DNA from: Bryopsis sp. KO-2023
Lineage: Eukaryota > Chlorophyta > Ulvophyceae > Bryopsidales > Bryopsidaceae
DNA: 64,000 nt
Assembly: GCA_030272585.1 (NCBI GenBank)
Contig: BSYQ01000005.1
Location: forward strand, 806,001 to 870,000
Direction of reading: 5' to 3'
Part shown: positions 58,263-64,000 of the stretch, piece after piece
How the letters are laid out: each line of letters begins with the position of its first letter
Position numbering within the stretch: the stretch's first letter is position 1
Notes under the pieces: model-generated
The model's database searches: none
Told to the model about the DNA's origin: nothing
Seen by the model: the letters and a program-made list of their open reading frames with translations, nothing else
Made by a program: the position numbers and the translations under genes

Positions 58263-59114
58263 GGTGTAAAGATTTTTTTCTCACCCTCCAGACGGGGAAT
58301 GTATACAGGTCGCGCTTTTTGAACCTGGTGGCGTTGGGGTTGGTGTGTGGTGGAGGGTGTTTTGAAGGTTGGGGTTAATCACTCGAAGTCGCATTGATTC
58401 GACTGGGCTCTGTCGGGTACTGTAGCACCAGATGTCCCTCCTTCGAAAAATAAACATCACTCGCCGTTGTTCTGAGCATGTCGAGGGTTCAGTGGCACAA
58501 GCGAATGGATTCGGTGTCCTGTCAAAACGTCGTTCGAACTTTCCGCTGGATCCTCGTTTCTGTCGCTTTCCAGACAGTTCCTGATATCTGGGGCAAGAAT
58601 GGAGTGAGATCATGTCACATGCTAGGAACCTCCTGGCCCACCAGCAAATCAAACGTGCTTCGTCAAGACAATTGCTTGCAATTCTGCTGTTTTGTGAAGG
58701 GACTTCTTTTTCCAGCAACTTTTGACACTGCTGAATGAAATGTCAAGGTTTTTTCCCCTGTGACACTCTTGCATCTTTTGAAATCAAAACAGACAGCACA
58801 TCTGTCCACCTGAACATTTCACACGCAAAAATGAATGACTGAAAACAGATCCAGATGTATGAACAAGTCGTTTTTCTTTTTTTTAAACCACAAAATAACT
58901 GGGAACCCACAAGCAAGCAGCTCCTCCTCAACATACCTATTATTGGACAATCTTAACATCTAAAAACCCATCAACCCCCTTCAGAAACAAGTCTCGAATT
59001 CCAACTCCCCTCCATGTAGTAACCAAACCACCCCCAGCGAAAAGAAGGGGAAAAAAACGATGCATCTTAACATGCGAACAGAAACGGTGGGCAAAAAAAA
59101 AACAGAAGTATCAA
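58263..59114. other. Intergenic, no recognised gene
   Basis: ORFs on both strands around 58281-58738 overlap each other without similarity. Possible leader exon of the lysozyme-like gene. Confidence 0.4.
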
Positions 59115-62100
59115 TCACCACTGCTTGGTCAATTCTGGTCTGAGTTGGGGTTTGTTTACTAATTTTGGACCAAGTTTCATTAACACATACACAATCCCAT
59201 ACGACAAAGCGAAGGCGAGCACAGACAGCTTGATTGCCCCTTCGGATCCGAAAAGCCCCTTAGTGAACTGCAGCAAAACATTGAGAAGAGTCATAGAGGG
59301 CATTCTTTCCTTTCTGCAGCCCCCTGCCTGCGGAAAGCTATCGATTCAGAACACGCAATATGACTAATAGGGGTTCGGCTGTTCAATCAAGACAGCACGG
59401 AGGCATTCTCATTCTCCTTTCCAAAACGTTTTTTAAATGTAACATTTCTAAGCCAAAAAGCCCCCGTTAACTACAGAATTGAGCGATCTGGCCCCCGTCT
59501 TTTCCACAATAATTGGTACTACTTGTTCAAATTTCACAAAGAAGCACAAGGCAATTCTCCCCACCTGAATCAACCCGGTCAGAAACAGAATCACCGCAAG
59601 AGCAATCGGCACCGTGGGACTGGGTTGGTTCTGAAAGGGGGACCAGTTTTCCCCCAGCTTGTGGCCCCCGGTTACCAGATCCAGGGCATCCTGTTTTCTG
59701 CCATCCTGGAAATTGTTCAGATAATATCGAACGGTGCTTTTGACCCCGTCGTCGATCAAGCCTCCAATAGTTCGCTTTCCGGTCCTCGTGAAACCACTCT
59801 TGAGGGCACCAGTGCCAGCGTACTGCAGGGAGCATTCATCCCCATGGTCCGCCCACAGAATTTTGAATCTTTCTTCGACCTGCACATCGAAAAGATCGGG
59901 ACAAAGCTTATTCGGTCCTGTCGCCTTCCTCTCTGTGAGTCAGACAGGAAACTCCGAAACACGGGAACAGCATCTTGCTGCTTAAGCAAGAAAAAGCCAA
60001 CGGGAAGCCATATATTGAACCAATTCCAATTAGAGGCTAAAAGAGGGGTGGGGTGGGGGGCTACTTACAGCTGGAAAGGCATTTGCCAGGGCATCGGTTG
60101 CGTTTAATAGCCCCACGTCCCTGAGAAAAGCTTCCAATGCACGACGGCCCAGTACCCCTTGGAGGACGTTTGTTCTGTCTAAGCAGTCAACGCAATTGGT
60201 TCGGAAAACTCCACTTTGTCTCATTGTCACTTGCCCATTTTCCTGGACACCCATGCACAAAAACACATGCACCCATCAGGATTCGAACCTCGAATTTTCT
60301 GTAAAATATCATACTCAAATGAAAGAATCAACTGCCCGCATTCGCATGGGCAGCGGGAATCCACAGCCCTTTTTTTTTCAAAATTTATGCAATTCTTTCC
60401 AGTCTTTTACTGTGGATCCACCGGAAAACAAAAGAAAGAGGTCGAAAACAGGGAGCATGAACGACCCCCTTATCAGTGAAGGTTACCATTGAAGAAAAAA
60501 AAAATTGGTGAAAGAAAAAGGAAGCGCTGGCCCCCCTCGGATGCCGTACCATTTTGAAATAACCAAATGCTTTGAAGTCGGCCTCAATCTTATTCCAGAG
60601 CACTGAAATTCTGTGGTAGTTCTTGGCTCCACATTCTTTGTGAAAGTCAAACGGCACCAGTTTGAATCCCCTATCCTGGAATTTCCTCGACTCTTGCACA
60701 AAGCTCCTCGAAAGCATGCCCTCGGACCCATGTTGATTAACCAAACTTATTCCCACCACTTCCTGATTAAAAAAAAAAAACAAAAAAAACAGAACCAAAA
60801 GCAATTCCCCCAAATCAGCAACGCATTCACATCACCAGAAGGACACACACGCACGGAGATTGTCAAATTTTGCTGGTCTAGCTATTTTTTGGTTTTTTTT
60901 TTTTTCCATTTTGAAGCAGGGAGGGGGTAGGAGAGGGTGGTGCAAGGCAACCAATCACCCATCAGTTACGATTGCTGGTTGAAAATGCCTCCAATTGAAA
61001 AAAAAGCTGCAGATATATGTCTCAGCCCCAGGCCCAATTTCCCCAAATCATTCTTTTTCAGCTCCAAACAAGAGGGTGCTCACGAACCACAACATACGAG
61101 CAAAAACACGAGTCCAAGAAAATTGTTGAAGGAAAAAAGGTTCATGTCTGCTGACCTTGTATGTCGACACAATCTGGGTTATGTGGCGGTCGAAGGCAGG
61201 GCTGAAAACTTCGCTGGGGGAAATTTTGGTGGGGGGTTTGTACTTGATGCAGGGAATTTGAGTCCAGAAGGTCGGAACGGAGCCTCGGACGGTCACGAAA
61301 GATGCCACATGCTTTCCGTTGTCAAAAGTAACGATTTGTTCAGACTCCACGAAATTAGCCGCAAATCCCTGCAATCCAACACAAAAAAGCAAACCACAGG
61401 TGGAAGTCAAAATCAAGATATAAAAAGATACTGATATTAAGAAAACAATTGAAAGAAGAAATACCAACGTGAGACGATATTGGGAAAGAAAAAGAGAAAT
61501 TTTAGCCAGAATGAAGGATTTTACAAAAAAACAAAGGGGAAAAAAACTCACTTCTTTGTCGACTCCTCTTCTCCAATGCCTGGTGCCCAGCCGCTGCACT
61601 GAGCGTCGAGCGATCAGCGTGAGAGAGGCCACCCCCCACTGTGTGGCCTCGCTGAAAACTAACCCGTTCAATTCCCCCACAAAACCCTGCATTACGGGCA
61701 AAACAAAACCATGGGCTCCACAAGCTGCAAACCACAACAAAAACAAACACATAACAGAGTATTTTTTTCACAACATTTTTAATGCAAATTTAAACCGCAA
61801 GAAATAGATCGGCGGAGAAAACTGCAAGAAAATAGAACACTGTGAAAAAAAAAGAAAAAAGTTTAAGAGAATATATGTACGTAAAAATAATAAATATTGA
61901 AAATAATTGGAAAAATAGACAAAAAAGTTTCACGATTTTTAACTGGGAGGTTTTCAATTCGAGTTTTTCTTGCCAACAAGCAGCAAAACAAGGAGGATAT
62001 AGGAGAAATGTGACAGGCATTCCTGGGAACTGCGCTTATTATTTAAAAAATTGCTGGCCATTTTTAGTCGGGGATTTTTTTGTTTCATTTCAATGTAAAA

Positions 62101-63663
62101 TATTGAGAGGAAAAAACCAGAATAAAACAAACATAAAATTCGATCCCATTTTTGCATTCCAAAAAGAAAAAAAATCGATGAACAATGCGCTCCGATTTCA
62201 AAAAAAAAAAAAAAAAAAATTCTTCAAAAAAGAAAAGGGTAAAGTGCGGAATTTTCCCTCTGAAGCTATACTTAGTGGAAAGTCGACGAAACAAGGCCGG
62301 CTGTCAAAACAATGTGAATTGAAAACACAAGGGAAAAGAAAGGGGGCGAGAAGGTGAAAAGAACCTACCGGATATGGGGGTCGAAAGAAATCTGTTAAAG
62401 AAAAACCTTGGATCCTCCAATTCCCACCATTGCTTTTCTTGCGAGGCTGTGTTCGACTGGAGGTCTGCCTGGAGGTCAGAATTCCTTTCCGTGGAGAGAG
62501 TGAGGTGCCCAGTGTAAGAAAAATATAAACCCCGGCCGTGCTGCTCTGGATTCAATGCTGACTTCAACAGCGAAAGGTATCTGAAAAATAAAATAAAAAT
62601 AAAATAAAATAAAACCAGAAACATTCTTTGAAAAGAAAAAAAGCTTTTTTTGATGAGATGGAGATTTATGTGTAAAACGTGAAAAAAAAAACCCTGAATC
62701 GTTGCTTTCCTTTAAGACTTGATCACGCTTACCTTAGCCAAGCTGAGAATTTCCAACATTGGTGTTTTTGTTTTTTGTTTTTTTTCTCTTCTTTTGTTCT
62801 CGTTATTCATTTTTTTCTTCTTTTTGTTTTTTCCTAGCTAAATTTTCTGGCAATTTTCAGAAGCTATATAATATTCAAATAGAAAATAAAACAATTATTA
62901 AAAAAAAATGAATTATTGATTGTCTGAGAAGTCAAATTGATTAAAAACAGAAAAAAAAAGATAATGATAATGCATAATCAAGCTTACTGTGCATCCTCGG
63001 GGAAGGCGCTACCATGCTCAGGCAGAATAAAATCTGTTTCAACGATGTGGAAAGCTGGATGCCCAACTACGGTCCCCATCTATATGAAATTTTCAGGAAA
63101 AGAAAAATACAAATTATGAAACTAACCAAAGAAAGCAAAAAATTGCATTGTGGAAAAAAAAAACATTCTTCAAAACTGGCCAAAAACAGCCAAAAAAAAG
63201 TGAATTGTGGGAAAAAATTACATTATTGAACTGACCAAAAAATGCAGAAAATTTGTATTGTGCTTTGGCATTAAAAAAAAAATTAAAAAATGTGTTGAGA
63301 ACAACAAGCGACCTCTTTCTGTTTTTTGTGGATAAGTTTTCATCTCTTTTTTAAATTTTCCAAAAAATTGACACAGTTTTGTTTTGTTGACACAGCTAAA
63401 AGAAGGGATCAAAAACAACTCACGTGATTCGTTGCTTTCACGATTGCCAACACAGCCATTCCTTTAAGCTTCATCACCCCGATTAACCCCGGCGACACCA
63501 AACAGTCCCTTTTCAATGCGGCTTGCCTCGACAGATCTACTTTCCCCGTTTTCAGATCCACTCGCAGCGTCGGAACGTTTTCCTCCGAATCCCGCAGAGG
63601 CTGAACCAGCGCGACATTTTGCGAGTTCCTGATCCGAACGCCAGGATAGGGGGCTTCGGGCAT
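59115..63663 (-). CDS. SAC1: SAC1-type phosphoinositide phosphatase, 614 aa
   Basis: Nine exons close in phase: 63663-63424, 63079-62988, 62580-62369, 61724-61552, 61368-61156, 60762-60550, 60242-60069, 59879-59565 and 59327-59115. The SAC domain fills residues about 60-500. It includes NFVESEQIVTF, YKPPTKISP, NQHGSEGML, the catalytic motif RTNCVDCLDRTN (Cys398 nucleophile, Arg404 of CX5R) and WADHGDECSLQYAGTGALK...TRTGKR. Two C-terminal hydrophobic segments (PIALAVILFLTGLIQ; KLSVLAFALSYGIVYVLM) and a basic end fit ER/Golgi-anchored SAC1. It dephosphorylates PI4P and related lipids, keeping ER PI4P low. The length is near the usual 590-600. The last exon alone looks like a 62-aa membrane protein but joins in phase. 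Confidence 0.95.
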
Positions 63664-64000
63664 TTTTTCTTCTTCAATTTTTTTTTGTTTCCCGACTCCG
63701 AACTTCGTTTTCAAACAACTTTTGTATTTCTGGAGCAAGAAAGCAACAAGGCCCCATTCTTGAAAAAGTGAAAAAAGTGAGAAAAAGTGTGATCTTCTGT
63801 ATGTCAGTCTGTACTCCCAATTTTCTTTTTTTGGAAATTCGCCAACGGGGGGATGACACATTCCGCGTCAGACTTTCGTTTTCTTTTTTCAACGTTTTCT
63901 GGGATGCGGAGAAAAAAACGACGGAAGCGAAAGGAGGGAAAACCACCACGTCGACCATTACTGTCTCTCTTATTTCAAAGGTTTTATTTGGGCGTTCTTT

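Noticed and set aside
59115-59303. Independent 62-aa membrane protein
   Set aside because: An acceptor at 59327 joins it in phase to the SAC1 exon ending at 59565, and it supplies the second membrane helix expected at the SAC1 C-terminus.

Overview
This is nuclear DNA of a eukaryote with intron-rich genes. Most introns are 90-250 nt, T-rich, and end in a pyrimidine tract plus CAG or TAG. Two genes place it in the green lineage. One is an SBP-domain (SQUAMOSA-promoter-binding type) regulator with an ankyrin region, a family known only from green plants and green algae. The other is a full-length homologue of plant NO EXINE FORMATION 1 (NEF1). A proline-rich, extracellular-matrix type protein also fits a green alga. 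I cannot name the species; a streptophyte alga or an early-branching chlorophyte is an inference.

Layout. 1-13.5 kb is a three-layer nest of mobile elements. The outermost host is a DIRS/PAT-like element. Only the 3' end of its tyrosine recombinase (12559-12780, +) and an 83-bp repeat pair (12868 and 13385) are visible. Its recombinase is cut by a Ty3/Gypsy-type element on the minus strand, with a putative LTR at 12390-12558, a primer-binding site at 12375 and a gag gene. That gag is in turn split by a complete LTR element at 923-10023, which has 561/553-bp LTRs, a perfect 5-bp target duplication (ATCTC) and about 8 kb of mostly non-coding, tandem-repeat-rich interior (a LARD-type non-autonomous element). 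13.5-16.2 kb holds no recognisable gene.

16.2-29.5 kb carries minus-strand genes: an F-box/WD40 protein, a secreted K/E- and Pro-rich glycoprotein, a secreted Cys-repeat protein, and proteasome subunit alpha-2. 30.2-53.6 kb carries plus-strand genes: NEF1 (16 exons, 1148 aa), the membrane-anchored SBP/ankyrin regulator (19 exons, about 1300 aa) and an ankyrin-repeat protein (525 aa). 55-63.7 kb is minus strand again: a small secreted Cys-rich protein, a lysozyme-like protein and a SAC1 phosphoinositide phosphatase (9 exons, 614 aa). Proteasome alpha-2 and NEF1 are divergent, sharing a 693-bp upstream region.

The exon models were built by eye from splice signals, unbroken reading phase and similarity to known families. 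For NEF1, SAC1, PSMA2, the F-box protein and the ankyrin protein every exon phase closes, so those models are strong. In the SBP gene one junction (exon 5/6) is open. In the Cys-repeat gene the first junction is open. The genes do not form an operon or obvious pathway; this is ordinary gene-by-gene eukaryotic organisation next to a transposon nest.
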